From NCBI GenBank assembly GCA_002840015.1, contig PGZE01000025.1, positions 1 to 33,855 of the forward strand: a stretch of 33,855 bases of DNA, read 5' to 3'. The notes under the pieces were generated by a model that was not told where the DNA came from, did no database searches, and saw only the letters and a program-made list of their open reading frames with translations. The DNA comes from Gammaproteobacteria bacterium HGW-Gammaproteobacteria-2 (GTDB taxonomy: Bacteria; Pseudomonadota; Gammaproteobacteria; Xanthomonadales; Xanthomonadaceae). The first letter of the stretch is position 1. Every line of letters starts with the position of its first letter. This document shows, piece by piece, positions 1 through 8,755 of this stretch. The position numbers and the translations under genes were made by a program.

Positions 1-64
1 AGCCACCACGCCTATAGTGTCCGATCTTGTCATCACTGCGTTTGAATCGGGAATCGTGCGTGCA

Positions 65-1030
65 ATGAAGACTTCGCAATCCGCTACTTTCCGCCGCAAC
101 GACGGCTGCGCACTCGACCTCGACTGGATCAGCCACTTGCGCGTCAACCGCAACGCCAGCGACCGCCGTGCGGCGAGCCTGGCAGCGCGGCGTTCGGTGA
201 AAAAAGAATACCAGGCAGCATGGCTGGTACAGGCGATCAAGTGCATCGATCTGACCACGCTCGGCGGCGACGACACCCCGGGCCGGGTTGAGCGCCTGTG
301 CCTGAAGGCGCTGCGGCCACTGCGCGGCGATCTGCTTGCCGCGCTGGGCGTCAGCGATTTGCACGTCGGCGCGGTATGCGTGTACCACGAGATGATCGCG
401 CCGGCACTGCGTGTACTGGGCAGCAGCGGCCTGCCGATTGCGGCGGTGTCCACCGGTTTTCCGGCTGGCCTGGCCAGCCTGGAAACCAAGCTGCGCGAAG
501 TGGAACTGTCGGTGGCCGCTGGCGCCAGCGAGATCGACATCGTGATTACCCGCCAGCATGTGCTCACCGGTAACTGGCAGGCGCTGTACGATGAAATGCG
601 CGCCTATCGCCAGGCCTGCGGCGATGCGCATGTGAAGGCGATCCTCGCCACCGGCGACCTGCTGACGCTGGAAAACGTGGCACGGGCATCGTGGGCATGC
701 ATGATGGCCGGCGCCGATTTCATCAAGACTTCCACCGGCAAGGAAAGCGTGAACGCCACCATTCCGGTGGCGCTGACCATGGTGCGCACGATCCGCGAAT
801 ATGCCGAGCGCACCGGCTTTCAGGTCGGCTTCAAGCCGGCTGGCGGCGTCAGCTCGGCCAAGGCCGCGTTGCAATACCTCACTTTGATGAAGGAAGAACT
901 GGGCATCGAGTGGATGCAGCCGCATTTGTTCCGCATCGGCGCATCGAGCCTGCTCACCGATATCGAACGCCAACTCGAACACTTCGTCACCGGCCACTAT
1001 TCCGCCGCGCACCGCCACGCGATGCCTTGA
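65..1030 (+). CDS. deoC: Deoxyribose-phosphate aldolase, long eukaryote-like form
   Basis: Class I aldolase that cleaves 2-deoxy-D-ribose 5-phosphate to glyceraldehyde 3-phosphate and acetaldehyde in the cytosol. The 321-residue protein shows the Schiff-base lysine in FIKTSTGK (K221) and the second active-site lysine in GFKPAGG (K257). The 36-residue spacing and the overall length resemble animal DERA rather than the roughly 250-residue E. coli enzyme. The N-terminal block with RRSVKKEYQAAWLVQA and the tail HYSAAHRHAMP also recall the animal protein. I chose the ATG at 65; an in-frame GTG at 17 would add 16 residues with no family support. It is first in an operon with the ALDH, deoA and cdd genes. 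The family assignment is very secure; the eukaryote-like label rests on remembered family sequences. Confidence 0.95.
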   Translation: MKTSQSATFRRNDGCALDLDWISHLRVNRNASDRRAASLAARRSVKKEYQAAWLVQAIKCIDLTTLGGDDTPGRVERLCLKALRPLRGDLLAALGVSDLHVGAVCVYHEMIAPALRVLGSSGLPIAAVSTGFPAGLASLETKLREVELSVAAGASEIDIVITRQHVLTGNWQALYDEMRAYRQACGDAHVKAILATGDLLTLENVARASWACMMAGADFIKTSTGKESVNATIPVALTMVRTIREYAERTGFQVGFKPAGGVSSAKAALQYLTLMKEELGIEWMQPHLFRIGASSLLTDIERQLEHFVTGHYSAAHRHAMP

Positions 1031-1044
1031 GTAACCACAACACC

Positions 1045-3420
1045 ATGAAACCCATTACCGAGATCCTCGCCACCATGGAATACGGACCGTCGCCGGAAAG
1101 CACCACTGAGGCACAGGCCTGGCTGGACCGGCATCAGCGCCGCTTTGGCCTGTTCATCGACAACCAGTGGAGCGAACCGGGCACGCTGTTCGCTTCGCAC
1201 AATCCGGCCGATGGTTCGGCGCTGGCCGAGTTGACCCAGGCCAGCAATGCTGATGTGGATCGCGCGGTCGCCGCCGCACGCGCTGCGCAGCCGGGCTGGG
1301 CGGCGCTCAGCGGCCATGCCCGCGCACGCACGCTGTACGCGCTGGCACGGCTGATCCAGAAACACGCGCGGCTGTTCGCAGTGCTGGAAACACTGGACAA
1401 CGGCAAGCCGATCCGCGAAACCCGCGACATCGACATCCCGCTGGCGGCGCGGCATTTTTATCATCACGCTGGCTGGGCGCAACTGCTGGCGCAGGAGTTC
1501 GCCGACTACCGCGCGGTGGGTGTGGTTGGGCAGATCGTGCCGTGGAATTTCCCGCTGTTGATGCTGGCGTGGAAGATCGCGCCGGCACTGGCCTGCGGCA
1601 ACACCGTGGTGTTCAAACCGGCCGAGTTCACCTCGCTGAGCGCGCTGCTGTTTGCCGAACTGTGCCAGCAGGCGCAGCTGCCGCCGGGCGTGGTCAACAT
1701 CATCACCGGCGATGGCGCGGTGGGCGAAGCCATCGTTACCCATCCGGGCATCGACAAGCTGGCCTTCACTGGCTCCACCGAAGTGGGCCGGCTGATCCGC
1801 CGCGCCACCGCCGGCAGCGGCAAGAAGCTCTCGCTTGAACTCGGCGGCAAATCGCCGTTCATCGTGTTCGAGGACGCCGATCTGGATGCCGCTGCCGAAG
1901 GCCTGGTGGACAGCATCTGGTTCAACCAGGGCCAGGTCTGCTGCGCCGGTTCGCGGCTGTTGGTGCAGGAGTCGGTGGAGCAGCGTTTTCTGGCCAAGCT
2001 GCGTGTCCGCATGGGCCATCTGATTGTCGGCTCGCCGCTGGACAAGTCCACCGACATCGGCGCACTGGTCGATCCTGTGCAGCAACAGCGCATTGCCAGC
2101 TTGGTGCAAACCGCGCGCAACGAAGGTTGCACGGTGTGGCAACCCGAAGCCACCTTGCCAGCGAAGGGCTGCTTCTATCCACCGACGCTGATTACCGGCG
2201 CATCGACCTCGGCCACGGTGGCGCAGACCGAAATCTTCGGGCCGGTGCTGGTGGCGATGAGTTTTCGCACGCCGGAGGAAGCGGTGCAACTGGCCAACAA
2301 CACGGTGTACGGGCTGGCTTCGTGCGTGTGGACTGAATCGATCAGTCTGGCGCTGGACATCGCGCCGCAAATCAAGGCTGGCGTGGTGTGGATCAATACC
2401 GCCAACCAGTTCGATGCCTCCTGCGGCTTTGGCGGTTATCGTGAATCCGGCTTCGGCCGCGAAGGCGGCCGCGAGGGCTTGCTCGAATATCTGGTCGCAC
2501 GCGCCGAGGATGCGCGCCCGGCCAAGGTGCCGAGTGTTCCACAGGCTGCTGCCAGCGGCAGTGCGCTGGAATCATCGGGCATCGACCGCACCGCCAAGCA
2601 CTTCATCGGCGGCAAACAGGCCCGCCCCGATGGTGGTTACAGCCGACGCGTGCTGGCCGGGGACGGCACGCTGCTGGGCGAAGTGGCGCAGGGCAACCGC
2701 AAGGACATCCGCAACGCGGTGGAAGCCGCGCACAAGCAATGCGGCTGGGCCAGCACCAGCAGCCACAACCGCGCGCAGGTGCTGTACTTCATTGCCGAGA
2801 ATCTGGCCGCGCGCCATGCCGAGTTCGCGGCGCGCATCCATGCCATGACCGGCAACCCCGATGCCGCGCGCGAAGTCGATGCCAGCATTGAGCGGCTGTT
2901 TCTGTACGCCGCCTGGGCCGACAAATACGACGGCGCGGTGCATCAGCCGCCGATGCACGGCATCACCGCCGCGCTCAACGAGCCGATCGGCGTGATCGGC
3001 ATCATCTGCCCCAACGAAGCGCCGCTGCTGGGTTTCGTGTCGCTGGTGGCACCGGCGCTGGCGCTGGGCAACCGCGTGATTGCGGTGCCATCGTCCGCGC
3101 ATCCGCTGTCGGCCACCGATTTCTACCAGGTGCTCGACACCTCCGACCTGCCCGGCGGCGCACTCAACATCGTCACCGGCGATGGCGATGAACTGGCGCG
3201 GGTGCTGGCCGGCCACGCTGATGTCGATGCCATCTGGCGCCACGATGGCTCCGCCGAAGGTTGCGCCGAAGTGGAGCGCTTGTCAGCCGACAACGTCAAG
3301 CGCACCTGGGTCAGCGGTGGCAAGGGCCGCGACTGGTTCGACGACAAACAAGCAACTGGGCGCAGCGTGCTCGCCCACGCCAGCCAGGTGAAGAACGTCT
3401 GGATTCCGTATGGCGTCTGA
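1045..3420 (+). CDS. Two-domain aldehyde dehydrogenase, ALDH16-like
   Basis: NAD(P)-dependent aldehyde dehydrogenase of 791 residues. The first domain (about 40-490) is a complete ALDH, with PWNFP near the start of the cofactor fold, the glutamate of LELGGKS (E265) and the catalytic cysteine in GQVCCAGSR (C299). A second ALDH-like domain begins near residue 513. It keeps fold segments such as [16 protein letters not shown] but ends before any catalytic cysteine motif, so it looks non-catalytic. This active-plus-degenerate arrangement and the length match the ALDH16 family. It starts 14 nt after deoC and its stop region abuts deoA. The likely substrate is the acetaldehyde released by DeoC, an inference from context only. 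An ordinary ALDH fused to an unrelated tail is less likely because the second domain is recognisably ALDH. Confidence 0.88.
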   Translation: MKPITEILATMEYGPSPESTTEAQAWLDRHQRRFGLFIDNQWSEPGTLFASHNPADGSALAELTQASNADVDRAVAAARAAQPGWAALSGHARARTLYALARLIQKHARLFAVLETLDNGKPIRETRDIDIPLAARHFYHHAGWAQLLAQEFADYRAVGVVGQIVPWNFPLLMLAWKIAPALACGNTVVFKPAEFTSLSALLFAELCQQAQLPPGVVNIITGDGAVGEAIVTHPGIDKLAFTGSTEVGRLIRRATAGSGKKLSLELGGKSPFIVFEDADLDAAAEGLVDSIWFNQGQVCCAGSRLLVQESVEQRFLAKLRVRMGHLIVGSPLDKSTDIGALVDPVQQQRIASLVQTARNEGCTVWQPEATLPAKGCFYPPTLITGASTSATVAQTEIFGPVLVAMSFRTPEEAVQLANNTVYGLASCVWTESISLALDIAPQIKAGVVWINTANQFDASCGFGGYRESGFGREGGREGLLEYLVARAEDARPAKVPSVPQAAASGSALESSGIDRTAKHFIGGKQARPDGGYSRRVLAGDGTLLGEVAQGNRKDIRNAVEAAHKQCGWASTSSHNRAQVLYFIAENLAARHAEFAARIHAMTGNPDAAREVDASIERLFLYAAWADKYDGAVHQPPMHGITAALNEPIGVIGIICPNEAPLLGFVSLVAPALALGNRVIAVPSSAHPLSATDFYQVLDTSDLPGGALNIVTGDGDELARVLAGHADVDAIWRHDGSAEGCAEVERLSADNVKRTWVSGGKGRDWFDDKQATGRSVLAHASQVKNVWIPYGV

Positions 3421-3433
3421 GCACTCGGGAGCG

Positions 3434-4759
3434 ATGCTGCCACAGGAAATCATCCGCAAGAAACGCGATGGTGCGGCGCTGAGCGGCGAGGAAATCGCGT
3501 TCTTCGTGCGCGGCATCAGCGATGGCAGCGTCGGCGAAGGCCAGATCGCGGCATTGGCAATGGCGGTGTACTTCAACGACATGAACATGGATGAGCGCGT
3601 CGCCTTCACCCAGGCGATGTGCCATTCGGGGCAAGTGCTGGAATGGCGTTCGCTGAACCTGCCCGGCCCGGTGCTGGACAAGCACTCCACCGGCGGTGTT
3701 GGCGATCTGGTGTCGCTGCTGCTGGGGCCGATGGTGGCCGCCTGCGGTGGCTTTGTGCCGATGATTTCCGGGCGCGGGCTTGGCCACACCGGCGGCACCC
3801 TGGACAAGCTCGAAGCGATCCCCGGTTATCAGGTCGCGCCCGATCCACAAATCTTGCGAAACGTGGTGCGCGAGGTCGGTGTCGCCATCATCGGCCAGAC
3901 CGCGCAACTGGCGCCGGCCGACAAGCGCGTGTACGGCATTCGCGATGTCACCGCCACGGTCGAATCGATCGCCATGATCACCGGCTCGATCCTCGCCAAG
4001 AAACTCGCCGCCGGCCTCGATGCGCTGGTGATGGATGTCAAAACCGGTTCCGGCGCGTTCATGCCAACGCTGGAAAAATCCGTCGCACTGGCCGAGAGCA
4101 TCGTCGCGGTCGGCAACGGCGCCGGCATGCGCACCTCGGCCTTGCTCACCGACATGAACGAACCGCTGGCGCCGTGCGCCGGCAATGCCATTGAAGTGCG
4201 CTGCGCGATCGACTATCTGACCGGCAAATCGCGGCCAGCGCGCCTGCACGAAGTCACCCTGGCACTGTGCGCGCAGATGCTGGTGCTTGGCGGCCTCGCC
4301 GAAGACAGCGCCAAGGCGCGCGTAAAGCTGCAACGCGCGCTGGACTCCGGCACCGCCGCCGAGCGTTTCGCGCGCATGGTGAAAGCCCTCGGCGGGCCGA
4401 GCGATCTGCTCGAACAGCCCGAACGGCATCTGCCGCTGGCCGAACATCGGCTGGCGATACCCGCACCGCGCGGCGGCTTCGTGCAGTCGTGCGACTGTCG
4501 CGCGCTGGGCTTGGCCGTGGTCGAGCTCGGCGGTGGCCGAATCGACCCGGCCGCTCGCATCGACTTCGCGGTCGGCCTCGGCGCGTTCGCACAACTCGGC
4601 GATGCCATCGAAAGCGGCCAACCATTGGCGGTAATACATGCCCGCGACCAAGCTACCGCGCAGCGAGCCATCGCCGCAGTGCAGGCCGCTTTCACCATCG
4701 GCGACAGCGCACCGGCAACGCGGCCGCTGGTCTATCGCTCCGTCCCTCCGCAGGCATAG
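3434..4759 (+). CDS. deoA: Thymidine phosphorylase
   Basis: Catalyses reversible phosphorolysis of thymidine or deoxyuridine to the base and 2-deoxyribose 1-phosphate, feeding deoxyribose toward DeoC after a phosphopentomutase step not encoded here. The glycosyltransferase family 3 signature [16 protein letters not shown] is intact, as is the phosphate-binding KHSTGGVGD. The N-terminus at 3434 ([13 protein letters not shown]) aligns with E. coli DeoA ([14 protein letters not shown]), which is why I prefer this ATG. An upstream in-frame ATG at 3410 would add eight residues and overlap the ALDH gene by 11 nt, giving translational coupling, and cannot be excluded. A GGGAG lies directly before the chosen ATG. 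At 441 residues the length is normal for the family. Confidence 0.95.
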   Translation: MLPQEIIRKKRDGAALSGEEIAFFVRGISDGSVGEGQIAALAMAVYFNDMNMDERVAFTQAMCHSGQVLEWRSLNLPGPVLDKHSTGGVGDLVSLLLGPMVAACGGFVPMISGRGLGHTGGTLDKLEAIPGYQVAPDPQILRNVVREVGVAIIGQTAQLAPADKRVYGIRDVTATVESIAMITGSILAKKLAAGLDALVMDVKTGSGAFMPTLEKSVALAESIVAVGNGAGMRTSALLTDMNEPLAPCAGNAIEVRCAIDYLTGKSRPARLHEVTLALCAQMLVLGGLAEDSAKARVKLQRALDSGTAAERFARMVKALGGPSDLLEQPERHLPLAEHRLAIPAPRGGFVQSCDCRALGLAVVELGGGRIDPAARIDFAVGLGAFAQLGDAIESGQPLAVIHARDQATAQRAIAAVQAAFTIGDSAPATRPLVYRSVPPQA

Positions 4760-4770
4760 GCGTTAGCGCA

Positions 4771-5190
4771 ATGGATCATTCACAACTGATCGAGCAGGCG
4801 CTGATTGCGCGCCAGGCAGCTTACGCGCCGTACTCGCATTTTCAGGTTGGTGCCGCCGTGCTGTGCCGCGATGGCCGCGTTTTCCACGGCTGCAATATCG
4901 AGAACGCATCGTATGGCCTGTGCAGTTGTGCCGAACGCACCGCGTTGTTCAGCGCCATCGCTGCCGGCTACCAGCCCGGTGATTTTGCTGCGCTGGCGGT
5001 GGTGGGCGAATCCGAGGGCCCGATTTCGCCCTGCGGCGCCTGCCGGCAGGTGATGCTGGAACTCGGCGGCGGCGAACTGCCGGTGATCCGCGCCAACCTG
5101 CGCGGTGCGCACAGCGTGAGCGCCGCGCGCGACTTGCTGCCCGATGCGTTCAGTGGCGCTGAATTGCCGGCAAGCCCACGCAAGCCGTAG
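4771..5190 (+). CDS. cdd: Cytidine deaminase
   Basis: Zinc-dependent deaminase converting cytidine and deoxycytidine to uridine and deoxyuridine. The 139-residue protein is the short homotetrameric type. Its zinc site is formed by the cysteine and catalytic glutamate of CSCAERTALF and by the two cysteines of SPCGACRQVM. The N-terminal AYAPYSHFQVGAAV and the NIENASYG substrate-binding segment are also canonical. It follows deoA by 11 nt and closes the deo operon. Supplying deoxyuridine to DeoA makes this a coherent salvage pathway. A repeat-filled gap begins immediately after the stop codon. Confidence 0.95.
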   Translation: MDHSQLIEQALIARQAAYAPYSHFQVGAAVLCRDGRVFHGCNIENASYGLCSCAERTALFSAIAAGYQPGDFAALAVVGESEGPISPCGACRQVMLELGGGELPVIRANLRGAHSVSAARDLLPDAFSGAELPASPRKP

Positions 5191-5194
5191 CACA

Positions 5195-5216
5195 GGTCGC
5201 CCACACAGGCTCCCAC
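5195..5216 (+). repeat. Partial REP-like module
   Basis: A degenerate single copy of the GGTCGCCCAC..GGCTCC module lies just after cdd. The full module appears at 12838-12963, 19681-19790 and 21302-21334. The central stem is shortened here. Confidence 0.5.
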
Positions 5217-5279
5217 AAACACACTGCATCGCTCATCAGGAGCAACGGTGTTACTCGCTGGTGCCAATCCGTGCAGTTA

Positions 5280-5381
5280 TGGGAGCCGGCCTGTCGGCGA
5301 ACCATCTTGCGACAACTTCGCGCGCAAGACGCGCTCCAACAAACGCCTTGAAACACCCCTGGAACACCCTGTGGGCGACCC
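5280..5381 (+). repeat. Composite REP-like repeat, copy A
   Basis: A GGGAGCCGGCCTGTCGGCGA module is followed by the linker AACGCCTTGAAACACCCCTG and then by ACCCTGTGGGCGACC. The same module order and an almost identical linker recur at 21202-21334, so this is a dispersed composite element rather than chance palindromes. With the partial module at 5195 it accounts for most of the 284-bp gap between cdd and apaG, where I see no gene. Confidence 0.75.
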
Positions 5382-5440
5382 GCTACCTTTGCGAGGCAAC
5401 TGACTAGGCGAAGCGAAAGTCCAGCTTTGCTTTTTGACGA

Positions 5441-5468
5441 TTGGCTACGTCCGGCAGGCTGCTAGAAT
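5441..5468 (+). promoter_or_regulatory. Candidate sigma70 promoter for apaGH
   Basis: A -35-like TTGGCT at 5441-5446 and a -10-like TAGAAT at 5463-5468 are separated by 16 bp, and the -10 lies six bases before the apaG start codon. The leader would therefore be very short or absent. The match to consensus is moderate. Confidence 0.4.
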
Positions 5469-5474
5469 GGCGCC

Positions 5475-5858
5475 ATGAACAGCACCACTCCCGCCATGAT
5501 CAAGGTCGATGTCGCCACCCGTTTTCTCGATGAGCAATCGGTGCCCGATGATGACCGTTACGTGTTCGCTTACACCATCCGCATCCACAACGCCGGCCCG
5601 CATGCCGCGCAATTGGTGGCCCGTCATTGGCTGATTACCGATGCCAACGGCCAGGTGCAGGAAGTGCGCGGCGAAGGCGTGGTCGGTGAACAACCCTGGC
5701 TGCTGCCGGGCGAAGCATTCGAATACACCTCCGGCGCCGTGCTGGAAACCAGCGTCGGCACCATGCAGGGCAGTTACGAAATGGTCGCCGACGATGGCAC
5801 CCATTTTCTGACGCCCATCGCGGCGTTCACCTTGAGCGTGCCGAGAACCTTGCACTGA
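5475..5858 (+). CDS. apaG: ApaG domain protein
   Basis: Small protein of 127 residues with the ApaG (DUF525) immunoglobulin-like beta fold. The conserved segments seen are [47 protein letters not shown] and GSYEMV. In enterobacteria it is linked to cobalt and magnesium resistance, but the molecular role is not settled. Its stop codon shares one base with the apaH start (TGATG), so the two genes are translationally coupled. The usual upstream partner rsmA (ksgA) is absent here and a repeat-filled gap takes its place. Confidence 0.95.
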   Translation: MNSTTPAMIKVDVATRFLDEQSVPDDDRYVFAYTIRIHNAGPHAAQLVARHWLITDANGQVQEVRGEGVVGEQPWLLPGEAFEYTSGAVLETSVGTMQGSYEMVADDGTHFLTPIAAFTLSVPRTLH

Positions 5859-6715
5859 TGGCGACGTATGCAATCGGCGATGTGCAGGGCTGTTACGAAG
5901 CGCTGCAACGACTGCTCGAAACACTCAATCTCGACCCGGCACGGGATCGCCTGTGGTTTTGCGGCGACCTGGTCAATCGTGGCGGCGAGTCGCTGGAAAC
6001 GCTGCGCCTAATCAAGTCGCTGTCCGACATTTCCACCGTGGTGCTCGGCAATCACGACCTCGCCCTGCTGTCGATCGCCGAGCGTACAGCGGAAGAACAG
6101 AACAAGGTCAACATCGATCTGCGCCGGGTGTTGCAGGCGCCCGACAGCAAGGAGTTGATCGATTGGCTGCGTCAACGCCAGTTGCTGCATGTTGATACAG
6201 ACATGGGCTGGATGATGATCCACGCCGGCCTGTCACCGAAATGGACGCTGAAGGTGGCGCAGGCCTGCGCGCGCGAAATCGAAGAGCGTCTACGCGGCAG
6301 GAATGCCTTCAAACTGCTGCGCAGCATGTACGGTGACCAGCCCACCTGGGCGTCGAATCTGGCTGGCATCGAACGCCAGCGCGCAATCATCAACGTGTTC
6401 ACCCGGCTGCGTTATTGCAGCCCGTCCGGGCGCATTGCGTTCGAGGAAAAGGGCGCCCCCGGCAGCCAGAAACCCGGGCTGTACCCGTGGTTTTCGGTGC
6501 CCGGCCACGTGCCCCGCGAACTCAATATTGTCTGCGGCCACTGGAGCACGCTCGGCCTGTTCCAGGGCCTTGGCGTACATGCCATCGACACCGGTTGTGT
6601 ATGGGGCGGGCCGCTCACCGCGCTGGAACTGACACCGCGCGGCATCCCACCGCGCGTGATTCAAGTCAGCGGCCGCGCCGAAGGCCTGGCCGAGTTGCGC
6701 GCACGCCGCGCCTGA
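5858..6715 (+). CDS. apaH: Bis(5'-nucleosyl)-tetraphosphatase, symmetrical
   Basis: Hydrolyses diadenosine tetraphosphate symmetrically to two ADP, controlling alarmone and Np4A RNA-cap levels. It is a metallophosphoesterase of 285 residues with all fold motifs in order: GDVQGCYE near the N-terminus, GDLVNRG, GNHD, HAGL and the later CGHWS. E. coli ApaH is similar in length. The start overlaps the apaG stop by one base. It ends three bases before the convergent folA stop, leaving no room for a dedicated terminator. Confidence 0.96.
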   Translation: MATYAIGDVQGCYEALQRLLETLNLDPARDRLWFCGDLVNRGGESLETLRLIKSLSDISTVVLGNHDLALLSIAERTAEEQNKVNIDLRRVLQAPDSKELIDWLRQRQLLHVDTDMGWMMIHAGLSPKWTLKVAQACAREIEERLRGRNAFKLLRSMYGDQPTWASNLAGIERQRAIINVFTRLRYCSPSGRIAFEEKGAPGSQKPGLYPWFSVPGHVPRELNIVCGHWSTLGLFQGLGVHAIDTGCVWGGPLTALELTPRGIPPRVIQVSGRAEGLAELRARRA

Positions 6716-6718
6716 CGC

Positions 6719-7216
6719 TCAAGGCAGTTTCCGCGTGTAGTGGGCGATTGCAAACGCCGTCGCATGGCGCTCGTCGATGGCGTGCGCACGACTGCTGACC
6801 TGTTGCCACTGCGCGCGATCAAACGCCGGGAAAAACGCGTCGGCACCAACCACCTCGGTATCGACATGGGTCAGGTGCAGGGTTTGCGCCATTGGTAACA
6901 TCAGCGCGTAAATCTGGGCACCACCGATCACCATCAACTCCTCGTCTTCAGCAAGCGTCGCACAGGCTTGCTCGAACGATGCCATCGCTTCCATGCCCGA
7001 GTACGGCACGCTACCCGAGCGGGTGAGCACCAGATTGCGCCGCCCCGGCAACGCTCGCCCCAGCGAGCGGGCGGTGTGGCGGCCCATCAGGAGGGTCTTG
7101 CCCAGGGTCAATGCCTTGAAGTGGCGAAAGTCATCCGGCAGATGCCAGGGCAAGGCGTTGCTGCGGCCGATGGCGCGGTTGCGGTCGATGGCAGCGATGA
7201 GGGTGATGTTGGGCAT
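6719..7216 (-). CDS. folA: Dihydrofolate reductase
   Basis: Reduces dihydrofolate to tetrahydrofolate with NADPH. The 165-residue protein has the canonical N-terminus ITLIAAIDRNRAIGRSNALP, the substrate-binding segment WHLPDDFRHFKALTLGK, the cofactor segments LLMGRHTARSLGRALPGR and VIGGAQIY, and a normal C-terminal strand. The ATG at 7216 is the only sensible start. The bases just upstream on the coding strand are AAAC preceded by a heptad inverted-repeat arm, with no recognisable Shine-Dalgarno sequence. Initiation may therefore be leaderless or affected by that structure. It is convergent with apaH. Confidence 0.96.
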   Translation of the reverse strand: MPNITLIAAIDRNRAIGRSNALPWHLPDDFRHFKALTLGKTLLMGRHTARSLGRALPGRRNLVLTRSGSVPYSGMEAMASFEQACATLAEDEELMVIGGAQIYALMLPMAQTLHLTHVDTEVVGADAFFPAFDRAQWQQVSSRAHAIDERHATAFAIAHYTRKLP

Positions 7217-7220
7217 GTTT

Positions 7221-7332
7221 GAAGCCGGGACTCGGGACTCGGGACTACAAGTTTGCGATATTTTGCTTCGGCCTTTCGCTCTGGCTTTTCCGAGTCCCGA
7301 GTCCCGAGTCCCGAGTCCCGAGTCCCGGCTTC
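7221..7332. repeat. GGGACTC heptad repeat forming a large inverted repeat
   Basis: The left arm 7221-7246 and right arm 7307-7332 are perfect 26-bp inverted copies built from GGGACTC heptads. The right side carries two extra heptads (7293-7306). The loop holds about 46 bp of unrelated sequence plus those heptads. It sits four bases upstream of the folA start codon. Heptad arrays of this general kind are known in Xanthomonadales intergenic regions. Confidence 0.85.
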
Positions 7333-7523
7333 ACACCGCCGCGCAAAGCGCGGGACACACACAATTCGGAAAAACACGGAACAGCGCGCCGCGTGGGAAC
7401 GATTGTGGGTGTCCCGGCTCGATATGCGGCTCGGTAATTCCCGGCTCGGTACCGGCTCGGCGACAGCTCACGCGTGTTACGGATTGCGGGAATCGATGCT
7501 GTTGCCGGCCGCAGAGCATCAAG
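7333..7523. other. Intergenic stretch without a gene
   Basis: The space between the heptad hairpin and the lipoprotein gene holds no convincing ORF. It contains short CCCGGCTCG / GGCTCGGTA-like direct repeats near 7415-7460 and nothing else I can name. Confidence 0.5.
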
Positions 7524-7973
7524 TCACTGCGATTTGGGTTTGATTGCTGGAAGCGGGTCACCACGTTTCACGATTTCCACGGCCTTTGCAAACGACTCGT
7601 GGTAGGTACTCTCGCGCAGGGTGGTGGCGACGTTGACCGAAATCCGGCGCTTGGTTACAACGGTAACCTTGGTGTTGTCGGTACCCACCGGCTCAATCCA
7701 CGCACCCATGACCGCGCCCCAAGAAACCAGATTCGGGCCGCTGCTGGTCAGCATGTAACCGCTGTCACGATGTTCTTCAATCGCATCCGCGCCCTCCCAG
7801 CGAAACACTGTCTTGGAAATGTCCCATGCCTGGTCCGCACTCACCGCATATGTCTGCGATGTTCCTTCTTTTCCATTTTCCTTGACGCGAACAACGTCGT
7901 TCATTGTCGAGCAACCACCAACAAGCGCTACGGACAACACCAAAGCAACAGTCGAAATGAAACGTATGGCCAT
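7524..7973 (-). CDS. Putative lipoprotein of unknown function
   Basis: Protein of 149 residues with a type II signal peptide: MAIRFISTVALVLSVALVGG followed by the lipobox cysteine, then STMNDVV. The mature part contains VSADQAWDISKTVFRW and a strand-rich TKVTVVTKRRISVNVATTLRE segment. The ATG at 7973 is preceded by AAGGTGAG with suitable spacing, which favours it over the in-frame GTG at 7982. I do not recognise a named family. The sequence predicts a periplasm-facing, membrane-anchored protein. It is divergent from the acetyltransferase gene. Confidence 0.8.
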   Translation of the reverse strand: MAIRFISTVALVLSVALVGGCSTMNDVVRVKENGKEGTSQTYAVSADQAWDISKTVFRWEGADAIEEHRDSGYMLTSSGPNLVSWGAVMGAWIEPVGTDNTKVTVVTKRRISVNVATTLRESTYHESFAKAVEIVKRGDPLPAIKPKSQ

Positions 7974-8182
7974 TGGACTCACCTTGGCAAGTACACGTGA
8001 TAATCAGGAAATCTCCCCGCCCCACCCATGAAAAGTGGGACGGCGCCATCTTTCGCCATGTTTTGACGCCTGTCAATGCGCTCGTTGCACATCAAGCACA
8101 ATCAAAATCCGCTGCAACTGCTGCGCTAGAATGCGACGTTTGCAGCACAACCAACAAAACTCAAAACGCGCCCACCAACCCC

Positions 8183-8755
8183 ATGCCCGCCTTCGATCAA
8201 CTGACATTGGATACGCCGCGCCTGCACTTGCGGCCGCTGTTGCCGGATGACGCGCCAGCGCTTTTCGCGATCCATTCCGACGCACGTGTGGTGCGCTACT
8301 GGAGCAGTTGCCCGTGGCCATCGATTAACGAAGCACACGCAATGATTGCGAAAGACGTGGTCGCGTTACCTGCTGGCGAACATCTGCGCTTGGCGCTGGC
8401 ACTGCGCGCAACCGGTAACGTCATTGGCACGTGCAGCCTGTTTCATTTGTCAGCGCAATGCCGCCGCGCTGAGATTGGCTACGCGATGGCGCATGCTCAC
8501 TGGGGCCATGGCCTGATGCACGAGGCGCTAATCGCGTTGCTGCACTATGGTTTCACCACACTCGATCTCAACCGTGTCGAGGCCGACGTTGATCCGCGCA
8601 ATACGCCCTCGGTGCGCAGCCTGGAACGGCTGGGTTTTCTCAAAGAGGGTCGCCTGCGTGAACGCTGGATCGTTGAAGGTGAGGTTTCTGACACCGATTT
8701 TTACGGCTTGCTTCGCCGTGACTGGCAAACCCCAGCGCCGGATTACCGCGCGTAA
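8183..8755 (+). CDS. GNAT family N-acetyltransferase, RimJ/RimL-like
   Basis: Protein of 190 residues with the Acetyltransf_3 layout. It begins LDTPRLHLRPLLPDDAPAL, continues through GNVIGTCSLF and EIGYAMAHAHWGHGLMHEAL, which forms the acetyl-CoA pyrophosphate loop, and ends with NTPSVRSLERLGFLKEGRLRE. Such proteins acetylate N-terminal amines of ribosomal proteins or small amines; the substrate cannot be read from sequence. I chose the ATG at 8183 because the conserved domain starts immediately after it; the longer frame upstream carries no recognisable domain sequence. A TAGAAT near 8127 could be a -10 element. Its 3' end overlaps the convergent epimerase-like gene by 13 bp. Confidence 0.88.
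   Translation: MPAFDQLTLDTPRLHLRPLLPDDAPALFAIHSDARVVRYWSSCPWPSINEAHAMIAKDVVALPAGEHLRLALALRATGNVIGTCSLFHLSAQCRRAEIGYAMAHAHWGHGLMHEALIALLHYGFTTLDLNRVEADVDPRNTPSVRSLERLGFLKEGRLRERWIVEGEVSDTDFYGLLRRDWQTPAPDYRA

Noticed and set aside
997..2370. Long open frame on the minus strand opposite the aldehyde dehydrogenase
   Set aside because: Its translation is low-complexity, rich in R, H, Q and A, with no motifs; it mirrors the codon pattern of a GC-rich gene on the other strand.
3311..4651. 446-codon minus-strand frame opposite deoA
   Set aside because: Antisense shadow of deoA with no recognisable domain.
5195..5381. CRISPR-like appearance of repeated GC-rich units
   Set aside because: Units are palindromic, few and unevenly spaced, with no unique spacers of constant length and no cas genes.
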